Notes: generated by a model not told the origin, from the sequence alone. Positions 41,855 to 50,616 are shown, counted from the first letter of the stretch. The stretch is DNA of 64,000 nt from Brevibacterium yomogidense (GCF_900163715.1 NZ_FWFF01000019.1:1-64000); one strand, 5' to 3'. Translations and numbers: made by a program.

Positions 41855-44071
41855 TCAGGCCAGCTGGTCGATGATCTCGTTGAGCGTCTTCGACGGGCGC
41901 ATGACTGCGTCGGCCTTCTCGTTGGACGGGTTGTAGTACCCACCCAGGTCGACCTCGCTGCCCTGCACGGAGAGGAGTTCGCGCGCGATGGCGTCCTCGT
42001 TCTCGCGCAGCGCCTTGGCGATCGGTGCGATCGCGTCGGCCAGCGGCTGGTCGTCGGTCTGCTTCGCGAGCTCCTCGGCCCAGAAGAGCGTGAGGTAGAA
42101 GTGGCTGCCGCGGTTGTCGATCTCGTTCACCTTGCGCGACGGCGACTTGTTCTCCTCGAGGAAGGTCGCGGTCGCGTCATCCAGCGTCGAGGCGAGCACG
42201 CCCGCACGGTCGTTGCCCTCCTTGTTCTGGAAGTGGCGGAACGATTCCGCGATCGCGAAGAACTCGCCCATGGAATCCCAGCGGAGGTGGTTCTCCTCGA
42301 CGAGCTGCTGGACGTGCTTCGGAGCGGAGCCGCCCGCGCCCGTCTCGAACAGTCCGCCGCCGGCGATCAGCGGCACGACGGACAGCATCTTCGCCGAGGT
42401 CCCCAGCTCGAGGATCGGGAAGAGGTCCGTGTTGTAGTCGCGCAGGACGTTGCCGGTCACGGAGATCGTGTCCTCGCCGCGGCGGATCCGCTCGACGGAC
42501 AGCTTGGTGGCCTCGATCGGCGACATGATGCGGATGTCCAGGCCATCGGTGTCGTGGTCGGCCAGGTACTCCTTGACCTTCGCGATGAGCTGCGCGTCGT
42601 GTGCGCGGTTCTCGTCCAGCCAGAACACGGCAGGCGTTCCGGACAGGCGCGCACGCTCGACGGCGAGGCGGACCCAGTCGCGGATCGGGATGTCCTTCGT
42701 CTGGCAGGCGCGCCAGATGTCACCTGCGGAGACGGCGTGGCTCATGACGACCTCGCCCGCCCCGTTGACGACCTCGACGGTGCCGTCGGCGTCCAGGACG
42801 AACGTCTTGTCGTGCGAGCCGTACTCCTCCGCCTTCTGCGCCATGAGGCCGACGTTCGGGACGGAGCCCATCGTTGTCGGGTCGAAGGCGCCGTTGGCCC
42901 TGCAGTCCTCGATGACGGCCTGGAAGACGCCGGCGTAGGAGGAGTCCGGGATGACGGCGAGGGTGTCGTGGGTGGCGTCGTCCGCGCCCCACATCTTGCC
43001 ACCCACGCGGATCATCGCGGGCATGGAGGCGTCGACGATCACGTCGCTGGGGACGTGGAGGTTCGTGATGCCCTTCGAGGAGTCGACCATCGCGAGCGCC
43101 GGGCCCTCGTCGATGCCCTTGTCGATCGCGGCCTTCACACCGGCGGCCGTGTCGCCGTCCAGTGCGTCGAGGCCGGACAGGATGGCGCCGAGGCCGTCGT
43201 CGGCGGACAGACCGGCGGCGGCGAGCTGCTCACCGTAGGTCGCGAAGACCTCGGGCAGGAAGGCGCGCACGACGTAGCCGAACAGGACCGGGTCGGACAC
43301 CTTCATCATGGTGGCCTTGAGGTGCACGGAGAAGAGGACTCCGGTCTTCTTGGCCTCTGCGATCTGCTCCTTGAGGAACGCGTCCAGGGCGGCGGCGTTC
43401 ATGAACGTGCCGTCGACGACCTCGCCGGCGAGCACGGGGAACGACTTGAGCTCGCGTGCCTCGCCGTCGGCAGGCGTGAAGCGGACGGTGAAGGTGTCCT
43501 CTGCGGGGGAGACGACCGACTTCTCGTTCGACGCGAAGTCGTCCGAGCTCATCGTCGCGACCGAGGTCTTCGAATCGTTCGCCCACTCGCCCATCGAGTG
43601 CGGGTACTTCTTCGCGAACTGCTTGATCGCCTTGGGCGCGCGGCGGTCCGAGTTGCCCTCGCGCAGCACCGGGTTGACGGCGGAGCCCTTCACCGCGTCA
43701 AAGCGGCTGCGGACGTCCTTCTCCTCATCGGTCTGCGGATCCTCCGGGTAGTCCGGGAGGTCGAAGCCCTGCGACTGGAGCTCTGCGACTGCCGCCTTGA
43801 GCTGCGGGACGGAGGCGGAGATGTTCGGCAGCTTGATGATGTTTGCGCCGGGGGTCTTCGCCAGATCGCCCAGCTCCTTCAGCGCATCATCCTTGCGCTG
43901 GGAGTCGGTGAGCCGCTCCGGGAACTGCGAGAGGATGCGGCCGGCCAGCGAGATATCGCGGGTCTCGACCTCGACTCCTGCTGTGCGGGCGAACGCTTCG
44001 ACGATCGGCTTCAGCGAATACGTGGCCAGCAGCGGAGCCTCGTCCGTGCGCGTGTACATGATCTTTGCCAT
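41855..44071 (-). CDS. icd: Monomeric NADP-dependent isocitrate dehydrogenase
   Basis: A 738-residue protein, the usual length of the monomeric IDH family and unlike the 400-residue dimeric type. The family opening ([20 protein letters not shown]), the internal [15 protein letters not shown], the substrate region ([19 protein letters not shown]), and [20 protein letters not shown] followed by [18 protein letters not shown] are all typical. It decarboxylates isocitrate to 2-oxoglutarate and makes NADPH in the TCA cycle. It is transcribed alone; hairpin element copy C lies 239 bp upstream in the same orientation. Confidence 0.97.
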   Translation of the reverse strand: MAKIMYTRTDEAPLLATYSLKPIVEAFARTAGVEVETRDISLAGRILSQFPERLTDSQRKDDALKELGDLAKTPGANIIKLPNISASVPQLKAAVAELQSQGFDLPDYPEDPQTDEEKDVRSRFDAVKGSAVNPVLREGNSDRRAPKAIKQFAKKYPHSMGEWANDSKTSVATMSSDDFASNEKSVVSPAEDTFTVRFTPADGEARELKSFPVLAGEVVDGTFMNAAALDAFLKEQIAEAKKTGVLFSVHLKATMMKVSDPVLFGYVVRAFLPEVFATYGEQLAAAGLSADDGLGAILSGLDALDGDTAAGVKAAIDKGIDEGPALAMVDSSKGITNLHVPSDVIVDASMPAMIRVGGKMWGADDATHDTLAVIPDSSYAGVFQAVIEDCRANGAFDPTTMGSVPNVGLMAQKAEEYGSHDKTFVLDADGTVEVVNGAGEVVMSHAVSAGDIWRACQTKDIPIRDWVRLAVERARLSGTPAVFWLDENRAHDAQLIAKVKEYLADHDTDGLDIRIMSPIEATKLSVERIRRGEDTISVTGNVLRDYNTDLFPILELGTSAKMLSVVPLIAGGGLFETGAGGSAPKHVQQLVEENHLRWDSMGEFFAIAESFRHFQNKEGNDRAGVLASTLDDATATFLEENKSPSRKVNEIDNRGSHFYLTLFWAEELAKQTDDQPLADAIAPIAKALRENEDAIARELLSVQGSEVDLGGYYNPSNEKADAVMRPSKTLNEIIDQLA

Positions 44072-44174
44072 GAAAGAGCATCTCCGTTTTTCGGTCGGGG
44101 TTTTATCGTCCCGAGTCTATCGGTACCCCTGCGGACTGGCATCGGCTGTCCACGTGCATCCAGCCACACCGGGC

Positions 44175-44249
44175 GAGGAGGCCATCGCGGTCATCGTGAG
44201 AGGGGGCCATCTCGGGCACCGTGCGAGGGGGCCATCGCGGGCACCGTGC
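44175..44249. repeat. Three 25-bp tandem units
   Basis: Units start at 44175, 44200 and 44225 with GAGG(A/G)GGCCATC; the second and third differ at one base. Confidence 0.85.
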
Positions 44250-44261
44250 CGGGCGACCGTA

Positions 44262-44303
44262 CTGCTGCCGCGAGCCTGCTGCCGTGAACCTGTAGCCGCG
44301 AGC
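44262..44303. repeat. Three 14-bp tandem units
   Basis: CTGCTGCCGCGAGC and two variants, end to end. Confidence 0.8.
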
Positions 44304-44309
44304 CACCAC

Positions 44310-44355
44310 CATTCATCAGGCCGCACAACTTCTTTCCTATGCGGTCTGATGAAAG
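44310..44355 (-). repeat. 46-bp hairpin element, copy C
   Basis: The same element as copies A and B, in reverse orientation. It shares the GGAAAGAAGT loop and the arms, with one arm mismatch. The array 44357-44428 abuts it on the side that corresponds to the 5' side in copies A and B, and it points toward icd. Confidence 0.85.
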
Positions 44356-44356
44356 T

Positions 44357-44428
44357 TGGTAGGTGTGGAAGGGCTGGTAGTTGTGGAGGGGCTGGTAGGT
44401 GTGGAGAGGCTGGTGGGTGTGGAGGGGC
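44357..44428. repeat. Four 18-bp units abutting hairpin element copy C
   Basis: TGGTAGGTGTGGAAGGGC and three close variants, end to end, beginning 2 bp from the hairpin element. Confidence 0.88.
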
Positions 44429-44586
44429 TGTGGCGAGGCGCTACTATTCCGGTGTCCCGGTCCGCGGTCGTCCACGAGGGCGGTCGCTGCGCCGGGAGGT
44501 ACGCGCGGTCGGGCCACCGATGCCGCTGATGCCGTAGATGCCGAAGACGTATGTGATTCCGCGGGTGAAACGAGGGCCGGAGCCGG

Positions 44587-45216
44587 ATGGCGAAGCTGTA
44601 CTTCCGATACGGGGCGATGAACTCCGGCAAGTCGACCGCTCTGCTGCAGGCGGCGTTCAACTACGAGGAGCGCGGTCAGCGAGTGCTGCTGGCGAAGCCG
44701 CTGATCGACACGAAGGGCGATGACCTCATCGTGTCCCGCCTGGGCGTCTCGCGCAGAGTGGACTTCCTCATCGAGCCGGACGACGACGTCGAACAGCTCT
44801 TCAAGGACGCGGTGGAGCGCGTCGACCATGACGCGCTCATCGAGACGCTCGACGATCCGGGCCTGCCGGTGAGCTGCCTGCTCATCGATGAGGCGCAGTT
44901 CCTCGACCCGGCGCAGGTCGACGGCCTCATGCGCGTCGCCGTGGACTTCCGCGTCCCGGTCATGGCCTACGGGATCCGCACCGACTTCCGCACGCGGGCG
45001 TTCCCCGGCTCCGGTCGCCTGCTGGAGACCGCGCACACGCTCGAGGAGCTCAAGACGATCTGCCGCTGCGGCAGCAAGGCGATGTTCAACGGACGCAAGA
45101 TCGACGGCCGCTTCGTCTTCGCAGGCGATCAGGTCGCCATCGACGGACAGGACGTGACATACGAGTCCCTGTGCCCCGCGTGCTATCTGCGGGAGTCCGG
45201 CGGACGCCTCCGCTGA
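44587..45216 (+). CDS. tdk: Thymidine kinase (type II)
   Basis: A 209-residue protein. The P-loop is YGAMNSGKST, the catalytic and Walker B region LLIDEAQFLDPAQVDGL, the lasso region RTDFRTRAFPGSGRLLE, and the structural zinc site CRCG with CPAC near the end. It phosphorylates thymidine in the salvage pathway. The length and four cysteines match the human-TK1-like bacterial family. Confidence 0.96.
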   Translation: MAKLYFRYGAMNSGKSTALLQAAFNYEERGQRVLLAKPLIDTKGDDLIVSRLGVSRRVDFLIEPDDDVEQLFKDAVERVDHDALIETLDDPGLPVSCLLIDEAQFLDPAQVDGLMRVAVDFRVPVMAYGIRTDFRTRAFPGSGRLLETAHTLEELKTICRCGSKAMFNGRKIDGRFVFAGDQVAIDGQDVTYESLCPACYLRESGGRLR

Positions 45217-45395
45217 CGGGGCGGGCCTCGGCCTCGGCCTCGGCCCCGGTCACGGCGTCAGTCCCGGTCACGGTGTCTGCCCCGGCCACCATCCCCGTCG
45301 CACATGATCCGCAGAACGACCGCGCGCACCACTGCCGCAGTCCGTCGCGCCTGGATAGGGTGGGAGCGACCCGTATCCGTTGGAAGGGACCGCTC

Positions 45396-46172
45396 ATGCC
45401 CACTCTCGCTCACACCCTCATCAACGACGCCGATCCCACCGCGCCCCTCCTGATCCTCGGACCCTCGCTCGGCACGCACGGCTCGCAGTGGGCGGGCGTG
45501 GCCTACCGCCTCGCGGACGACTACCGCGTCGTGACCGTCGACCTCCCCGGCCACGGCCAGAGCCAGCGCATGCCGAACGTGACCATCGACGACCTCGCCG
45601 ATGAGATTGTCGCCATCGCGGATTCGTACGGCGCGAAGACCTTCGGCTTCGCAGGGGTGTCGATCTCCGGCGCGATCGCCCTCACCCTGGCCCTGCGCGC
45701 CCCCGACCGTCTGCGCGGAGTCGCCGCGCTGTGCACCGGAGCCTTCTTCGGGGGAGCAGAGCGCTGGGATGAGAGGATCCGCGAGGTGCGCGAGGCCGGA
45801 AGTCTCCGCCCGCTCGTCCCGGACACGGCCGGTCGCTGGTTCGCCGCGGGCTTCCTCGATGAGGACGACTCGTCGGGCCCCATCGTCCTCGAACAGCTCG
45901 CGCAGACGGATCCGGAGGGGTACATCGACTGCTGCGGTGCGCTGGCCCGCTACGACATCCGCTCCCGAGTCGGCGAGATCACCACCCCGGTGCTCTTCCT
46001 CGCCGGTTCCCAGGACCCGGGGAACACGCCCGAGGCGATGCGCGAGCTCCACGAGCAGGTCGACGGCTCCCGCTTCGCGGTCGTGCCGGATTCTGCACAC
46101 CTGCCGCTCGTGGAGCACCCGGATCTCGTCTCCGACCACCTGATGGAGTTCTTCGCGTCCTCCGACGACTGA
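45396..46172 (+). CDS. Alpha/beta hydrolase (PcaD-like)
   Basis: A 258-residue alpha/beta-fold hydrolase. The oxyanion region PLLILGPSLGTHGSQW, nucleophile elbow GVSISG, acidic residue in LFLAGSQDPGNTPEA and His in PDSAHLPLVEHP form the catalytic triad. The overall pattern resembles 3-oxoadipate enol-lactonases, but there is no protocatechuate gene nearby, so the substrate is open. The start is set by GGAAGGGA upstream; the frame continues further upstream only through Ser/Pro/Val repeats. Confidence 0.88.
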   Translation: MPTLAHTLINDADPTAPLLILGPSLGTHGSQWAGVAYRLADDYRVVTVDLPGHGQSQRMPNVTIDDLADEIVAIADSYGAKTFGFAGVSISGAIALTLALRAPDRLRGVAALCTGAFFGGAERWDERIREVREAGSLRPLVPDTAGRWFAAGFLDEDDSSGPIVLEQLAQTDPEGYIDCCGALARYDIRSRVGEITTPVLFLAGSQDPGNTPEAMRELHEQVDGSRFAVVPDSAHLPLVEHPDLVSDHLMEFFASSDD

Positions 46173-46264
46173 CGCCGGTCCTGCGGGCCGCTTTCGTTCT
46201 GACACTCGACCTGACACCCGCTGCGGCCCGCACTTGACCTGACACCCACTGCGGGCCGCCGCAC

Positions 46265-46342
46265 CTGACCCTCGCAGCTGACCCCCGCAGCCGACCCCCG
46301 CAGCGAGCCCCCGCGGCTGACTCTCGCCGCTGACCGTCCATG
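46265..46342. repeat. Six 13-bp tandem units
   Basis: CTGACCCCCGCAG and variants at an exact 13-bp period, between the hydrolase and SLC13 genes. Less regular copies lie just upstream from about 46200. Confidence 0.85.
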
Positions 46343-46498
46343 CTGATCCGACCCTCGCAGTCTGCCCCCGGATTGCGTAGGCTGACCGCCGCACACCCCG
46401 CGCCCCGGGCCGGCGATCAGCCTTGGTCTGTCTCGCCGGCAACGGGGCCTCGTCCGACGGCGCGATGGCAAGACGCCAAGACGGCAAGGAGACCGACG

Positions 46499-48265
46499 AT
46501 GGCTGGCACACAACGGCGGCCCGACCCCACAACCCGCACTGCGGCCAGTTCCGGCAGGCCCCGGTACACGGCAGGCAGCGCGGACGGTCGGATCATCTCG
46601 CCCGGCTTCAAAGAACCGGGGCTCCCGAAGAGGACGATGACGATCCGCTGGGCCGGGTTCGCCGCCGGCCTCGTCGCCGCTCTCCTCATGTTCACCGTGC
46701 TGCCGGGGTCCATGGCTCCCGAGGCGAAGGTCACCGCCGCCACCGCCGCACTCATGGGCATCTGGTGGATGACCGAGGCGATCCCCATTCCCGCCACCGC
46801 TCTCGTCCCGCTGGTGGTCTTCCCGATCTTCAACGGCGTCGACCTGTCCGAGGTGGGCGGCAGCTACGGCGCGGACACGATCTTCCTCTTCATGGGCGGG
46901 TTCCTCATCGCGCTGTCCATGCAGAAGTGGAACCTCCACCGCCGGATCGCGCTGTTCGTCCTGCGCGTGATGGGCGATCGCACGAACCTCATGATCGCCG
47001 GGTTCATGATCTCCACCGGCTTCCTCTCCATGTGGGTGTCGAACACGGCGACCGCTGTGCTCATGCTCCCGATCGGCCTGTCCGTGCTGCTGCTCGTCAA
47101 CGAGACGATGGAGCGCTCCGGCGACGTGGGCTCTCTTGCGGCGGAGGGGGAGACGGCGGCAGACGGCTCGAAGGCGAAGTCCGGCGCAGACGCTGGGAGC
47201 ACAGACGCTGGGACCGCAAGCACCGGGACCGCAGACACAGACACCGCAGCCTCTGACACCGCAGACACCGGAACCGCCGAACCCGACAACAGCTCGGGAT
47301 CCTCGATCAAGAGCTCGGTCCTCCAGTCGAAGTTCGGCACGTCGCTCATGCTCGCGATCGCCTACTCCGCGTCGATCGGGTCGCTCGGCACGATCATCGG
47401 CACTCCGCCCAACACGTTCCTCGTCGGCTACCTCCAGGACAACCACGGCATCTCGATCGGCTTCGGCCAGTGGATGCTCGTGGGCGTGCCCATCGCCGTA
47501 GTCATGATGATCGTCGCGTGGTTCCTCCTCACACAGGTGTTCTTCCGCCCGGAGGTCAAGCGGATCCCCGGTGGCCGGAAACTCGTCGAGGACGAGCTCG
47601 CGAAGCTGGGTCCCATGTCCAGGCCCGAATGGATGGTCCTCACCGTCTTCGTTCTCGCCGCGCTGTCGTGGATCCTCATCCCCACGATCTTCGACCCGGC
47701 GCCCATCTCCGATGCGGGCATCGCGATGACGGTCGGGCTTCTCCTGTTCATCCTCCCGGCGGGAGCCGAGCGGGGCGTGCGCCTGCTCGACTGGGACACA
47801 GCCGTCGACATGCCGTGGGGCGTCCTCCTGCTGTTCGGCGGCGGACTCGCGCTGTCGGGCCAGTTCACCAGCTCGGGTCTCACCGAATCGATCGGCAACG
47901 CGGTGGAGGGCTTCTCCGGCATCCCGATCATCGTCCTCGTCGCTGTGCTGGCGTTCGCGATCCTCTTCCTCACGGAGATCACGTCCAACACCGCGACCGC
48001 GGCCACGTTCATCCCGGTCGTCGGCGGCGTGGCGCTGGGCATCGGCGCGGACCCGCTGATCCTGACGGTTCCGGTCGCGCTCGCAGCCACCTGCGCGTTC
48101 ATGCTGCCGGTCGCCACCCCGCCCAACGCCGTGGCGTTCGGATCCGGCTACGTGACCATCGGACAGATGGTGAAGGGCGGGTTCTGGCTCAACATGATCT
48201 CCCTCGTTGTCATCACTCTGGCCACAATGACGCTCGCAGTCGCGGTCTTCGGCATCGTGTACTGA
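46499..48265 (+). CDS. SLC13/DASS-family dicarboxylate:sodium symporter
   Basis: A 588-residue membrane transporter of the DASS family. The substrate and sodium signature motifs appear twice: MWVSNTATAVLMLPIGLS in the first half and FLTEITSNTATAATFIPVV in the second, plus IGSLGTIIGTPPNTFLVGYL and MLPVATPPNAVAFGSG. It imports C4 or C6 carboxylates. A cytoplasmic loop in the middle is enlarged by seven 15-bp repeats (47186-47290) giving a Thr/Ala/Asp-rich stretch. The start is set by AAGGAGA seven bases upstream. Confidence 0.93.
   Translation: MAGTQRRPDPTTRTAASSGRPRYTAGSADGRIISPGFKEPGLPKRTMTIRWAGFAAGLVAALLMFTVLPGSMAPEAKVTAATAALMGIWWMTEAIPIPATALVPLVVFPIFNGVDLSEVGGSYGADTIFLFMGGFLIALSMQKWNLHRRIALFVLRVMGDRTNLMIAGFMISTGFLSMWVSNTATAVLMLPIGLSVLLLVNETMERSGDVGSLAAEGETAADGSKAKSGADAGSTDAGTASTGTADTDTAASDTADTGTAEPDNSSGSSIKSSVLQSKFGTSLMLAIAYSASIGSLGTIIGTPPNTFLVGYLQDNHGISIGFGQWMLVGVPIAVVMMIVAWFLLTQVFFRPEVKRIPGGRKLVEDELAKLGPMSRPEWMVLTVFVLAALSWILIPTIFDPAPISDAGIAMTVGLLLFILPAGAERGVRLLDWDTAVDMPWGVLLLFGGGLALSGQFTSSGLTESIGNAVEGFSGIPIIVLVAVLAFAILFLTEITSNTATAATFIPVVGGVALGIGADPLILTVPVALAATCAFMLPVATPPNAVAFGSGYVTIGQMVKGGFWLNMISLVVITLATMTLAVAVFGIVY
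47186..47290 (+). repeat. Seven 15-bp repeats inside the SLC13 gene
   Basis: Units such as ACAGACGCTGGGACC and GCAGACACCGGAACC at an exact 15-bp period, encoding ADAGS, TDAGT, ASTGT, ADTDT, AASDT, ADTGT and AEPDN. Confidence 0.88.
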
Positions 48266-48412
48266 GCCGTCCGCCTGACGGTCACCCCGTGCCTCGCGCC
48301 CCGGGCGGTGGGTACGGTGACGGGGGCGCTCGGACGCCCGCGGCTTCCGCACCGGCCACGGCACATCGAGCGCTCCCGTCACGTATCCGCCGACCCCTGG
48401 AGCTCCCGTCCC

Positions 48413-49558
48413 ATGACACAGTCGACTGCCGTTCCGGCTCCGTCCGCGGGCTCCGTGCCCCGCCTGTTCGAGCCCATCACCCTGCGCAGCCTCACGGTGA
48501 AGAACCGAGTCTGGCTGCCGCCGATGTGCCAGTACTCGTGTTTCGCGGGCGACGGCGTCCCCACCGACTGGCACCTCGTGCACCTGGGCGCTCGCGCGCA
48601 GGGCGGGTTCGGCCTCGTCATCGCGGAGGCGTCCGCAGTGGATCCCGACGGCCGGATCTCCCCGAACGACGCGGGCATCTGGAACGACGAGCAGGCCGAG
48701 GCATGGCAGCGCGTCGTCGACTTCGTCCACTCGCAGGACGCTGCCATCGCGATCCAGCTGGCCCACGCCGGCCGCAAGGCCAGCACGCACCCCAACTTCT
48801 ACGGCGGCCCCAAGGGCGTCATCGCCCAGGCCGACGGCGGCTGGCAGCCGATCGCACCCAGCGCTGAGCAGTACCCGGGCCTCGCGACCCCCACAGAGAT
48901 GACGACTGACGACATCGCCGAGGTCGTCGACGCCTTCGCAGCCGGCGCCCGCCGAGCCGTGGCCGCCGGCTTCGACGCCGTGGAGCTCCACGGGGCGCAC
49001 GGCTACCTCCTCCACTCGTTCCTGTCGCCGCTCTCGAACCACCGTACGGACGAGTACGGAGGCGACTTCGAGGGCCGCACCCGCCTGGTGCGCGAGGTCT
49101 ACGCCGCCGTCCGCGAAGCGGTGGGGGAGGACATGCCCGTCTTCGTCCGGCTGTCCGCCTCGGAATGGCCGGAGGACGACTGGGAGGACCAGGGCTTCGA
49201 CGTCGAGCAGGCCGCCGAGCTGTCCGCGTTGCTCACCGCCGAGGGCTGCGACCTCATCGACGTCTCATCGTCCGGCAACGTGCCGGCGAACATCCCGGTG
49301 GGGCCCGGATACCAGGTGCCGCTGGCCGGTGAGATCGCCGCGACGGGCGCCACCACGGGAGCAGTCGGACTTCTGACCGAGGCGACCCAGGCGGAGCAGG
49401 TGCTGGTGTCCGGTGACGCGGACGTCGTCTTCATCGGCCGAGCCGCACTGCGGGACCCCGCGTGGCCGCAGCGCGCCGCGTTCGATCTGGGCATGGACTG
49501 GCGCGAGGCTCCCTACCCCGCCCAGTACACACGAGGCGCCTTCCGCGCGAGCCACTGA
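48413..49558 (+). CDS. Old-yellow-enzyme NADH:flavin oxidoreductase (YqjM-like)
   Basis: A 381-residue FMN-dependent ene-reductase. Cys in LPPMCQYSCF is the redox-sensing residue of the YqjM/thermophilic-like class; IQLAHAGRKAS, VELHGAHGYLLHSFLSPLSN (catalytic His pair) and YGGDFEGRTRL are further signatures, with VFIGRAALRDPAW at the FMN-phosphate end. It reduces activated alkenes with NADPH. The start at 48413 is the Met of MTQSTAV. Confidence 0.94.
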   Translation: MTQSTAVPAPSAGSVPRLFEPITLRSLTVKNRVWLPPMCQYSCFAGDGVPTDWHLVHLGARAQGGFGLVIAEASAVDPDGRISPNDAGIWNDEQAEAWQRVVDFVHSQDAAIAIQLAHAGRKASTHPNFYGGPKGVIAQADGGWQPIAPSAEQYPGLATPTEMTTDDIAEVVDAFAAGARRAVAAGFDAVELHGAHGYLLHSFLSPLSNHRTDEYGGDFEGRTRLVREVYAAVREAVGEDMPVFVRLSASEWPEDDWEDQGFDVEQAAELSALLTAEGCDLIDVSSSGNVPANIPVGPGYQVPLAGEIAATGATTGAVGLLTEATQAEQVLVSGDADVVFIGRAALRDPAWPQRAAFDLGMDWREAPYPAQYTRGAFRASH

Positions 49559-49627
49559 GGCGCACTGGTGGTCGCCCTGGCGGCGTCGCGTCGGGTCGGG
49601 CTGCGCCAGCCGTCCATCCGCTCGCAT

Positions 49628-49685
49628 CGAGTGAGTGCAACCTGGTCCACCCGAGCGCTGGAATGGACCAGGTTGTACTCACTCG
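49628..49685. terminator. 22-bp inverted repeat between convergent genes
   Basis: Arms 49628-49649 and 49664-49685 match at 21 of 22 positions (the other is a G-T wobble). It overlaps the stop codon of the SMR gene and serves both it and the old-yellow-enzyme gene. Confidence 0.7.
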
Positions 49686-50170
49686 CCGAGGCCTCGGCGG
49701 GATCCGGGGTCAGGGTCCCCTCGGGTCGGGCCGCGCTTGGTTGCGTCTTCCGACGAGAAGGCGGCTGGTGCGCCGGAACCGTCTGCCGCCGAGGCCCCGG
49801 CCGGTGAGCCGGAACCGTCCGTCGCCGAACCCTCCGCCGCCGAGGCCCCGGTTGGGTCGGTGCCCTTCCCCCGACTCAGCTCCAGGCCGATGACCCCCAC
49901 CATGATGAGCGCGAGGAAGGCGATCTTGGCCGGGCCGAACGGTTCGCCCTCGATCCCCGACCAGATCGCGGTGACGGAGGCTCCGACCCCCACCCAGATG
50001 GCGTAGGCGGTCCCCATGGGGATGACCTTCATCGCCCGCTGCAGGCCCCAGACGGAACCGGTCAGCCCCAGCAGGAAGACGATCGCATTGACGGGGTCGA
50101 GAATGTCCGACAGGGCGTGCGCCCAGACGGCTTCCAGCGAGCCGGACAGGATGAGCAGGATCCAATGCAT
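49679..50170 (-). CDS. SMR-family exporter subunit, Gdx-like, with long tail
   Basis: A 163-residue protein. The first 105 residues are a four-helix small multidrug resistance protein with the essential Glu in helix 1 (SGSLEAVWAHAL) and the IPMGTAYAIWVGVGASVTAI motif. The Trp-Ala pattern after the Glu is that of guanidinium exporters (SugE/Gdx) rather than EmrE. The remaining 58 residues are a Gly/Ala/Ser/Asp tail with a repeated GASAA-DGSG unit, not found in ordinary SMR proteins. It starts 1 nt after the stop of its partner, so the two likely form a heterodimer. Confidence 0.88.
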   Translation of the reverse strand: MHWILLILSGSLEAVWAHALSDILDPVNAIVFLLGLTGSVWGLQRAMKVIPMGTAYAIWVGVGASVTAIWSGIEGEPFGPAKIAFLALIMVGVIGLELSRGKGTDPTGASAAEGSATDGSGSPAGASAADGSGAPAAFSSEDATKRGPTRGDPDPGSRRGLGE

Positions 50171-50171
50171 G

Positions 50172-50507
50172 TCAGCTCACCGCCTGGAGGCCGACGACCC
50201 CGGCCAGCAGGATCGCAGCGAAGACCGCGCGGATCCAGGTGAGCGACTCCTCGCGGCGGTGGATCGCGAAGGCGAGAGTCGTGATGGCGCCGATCCCCAC
50301 CCACACCGCGTATCCGGTGCCCACCGGGATAGTGCCCAGTGCGATGGCGAGTCCGCCCATGGAGATGGCCGTCCCCACGAGGAACAGGACGATGCGTCGG
50401 CGCATCCGCAGATGATCTGCGGCAAGGGCGTAGGCCCACATCGTCTCGAAGGCGCCGGAGCCGATGAGCACGGCCCAGGCAAAAGCGGGCGGAAGAACGA
50501 GGGACAC
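50172..50507 (-). CDS. SMR-family exporter subunit, Gdx-like, behind riboswitch
   Basis: A 111-residue, four-helix protein with Glu in helix 1 (GSGAFETMWAYALA) and IPVGTGYAVWVGIGAITTLAF. GTG start at 50507, chosen because AGGAGG lies eight bases upstream and the protein then has normal SMR length. It is the first gene of the pair and directly follows a guanidine-III riboswitch, which identifies the probable substrate as guanidinium. Confidence 0.9.
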   Translation of the reverse strand: MSLVLPPAFAWAVLIGSGAFETMWAYALAADHLRMRRRIVLFLVGTAISMGGLAIALGTIPVGTGYAVWVGIGAITTLAFAIHRREESLTWIRAVFAAILLAGVVGLQAVS

Positions 50508-50521
50508 GGGAAAAACCTCCT

Positions 50522-50567
50522 GCGGCCGTCTTGTCGCGAGTGCGGGTACGGCTCCCTCGTCCGCCGG
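50522..50567 (-). ncRNA. Guanidine-III (ykkC-III) riboswitch
   Basis: Read on the minus strand, the leader contains GCGGACGAGG, then GCCGUACCCG, then GACAAGACGGC. These are the conserved blocks of the guanidine-III pseudoknot aptamer in the same order and at similar spacing. The last block (ACGGC-type) can pair with GCCGU. The aptamer ends at the base next to AGGAGG of the SMR gene, which fits translational control by guanidinium. The class and its association with emrE/sugE-type genes are established; the call rests on recalled consensus, not a covariance search. Confidence 0.85.
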
Positions 50568-50616
50568 CGGAGTGCTCCGCCTGCACAGGACGGTAGCAAA
50601 CACCTAGGGTGGTGGC

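Larger units (their letters stand above)
44072..44586. other. Repeat-dense intergenic region between icd and tdk
   Basis: A 515-bp region with no gene. It holds three 25-bp units (44175-44249), three 14-bp units (44262-44303), hairpin element copy C (44310-44355) and four 18-bp units (44357-44428). Both flanking genes are transcribed outward, so their promoters lie here. Confidence 0.8.

Noticed and set aside
36359..44428. The repeated 46-bp elements and arrays as a CRISPR array
   Set aside because: The elements are kilobases apart and alternate with genes. The tandem arrays have no unique spacers, and no cas gene is present.
45950..49042. A 1030-codon open frame on the minus strand across the SLC13 and old-yellow-enzyme genes
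   Set aside because: It is the antisense shadow of two clearly conserved plus-strand genes, is rich in Arg/Asp/Gly/His, and has no recognisable domain. Similar long antisense frames at 5165-6727, 15043-16989, 29150-31489, 42101-44287 and 58839-60872 are rejected for the same reason.
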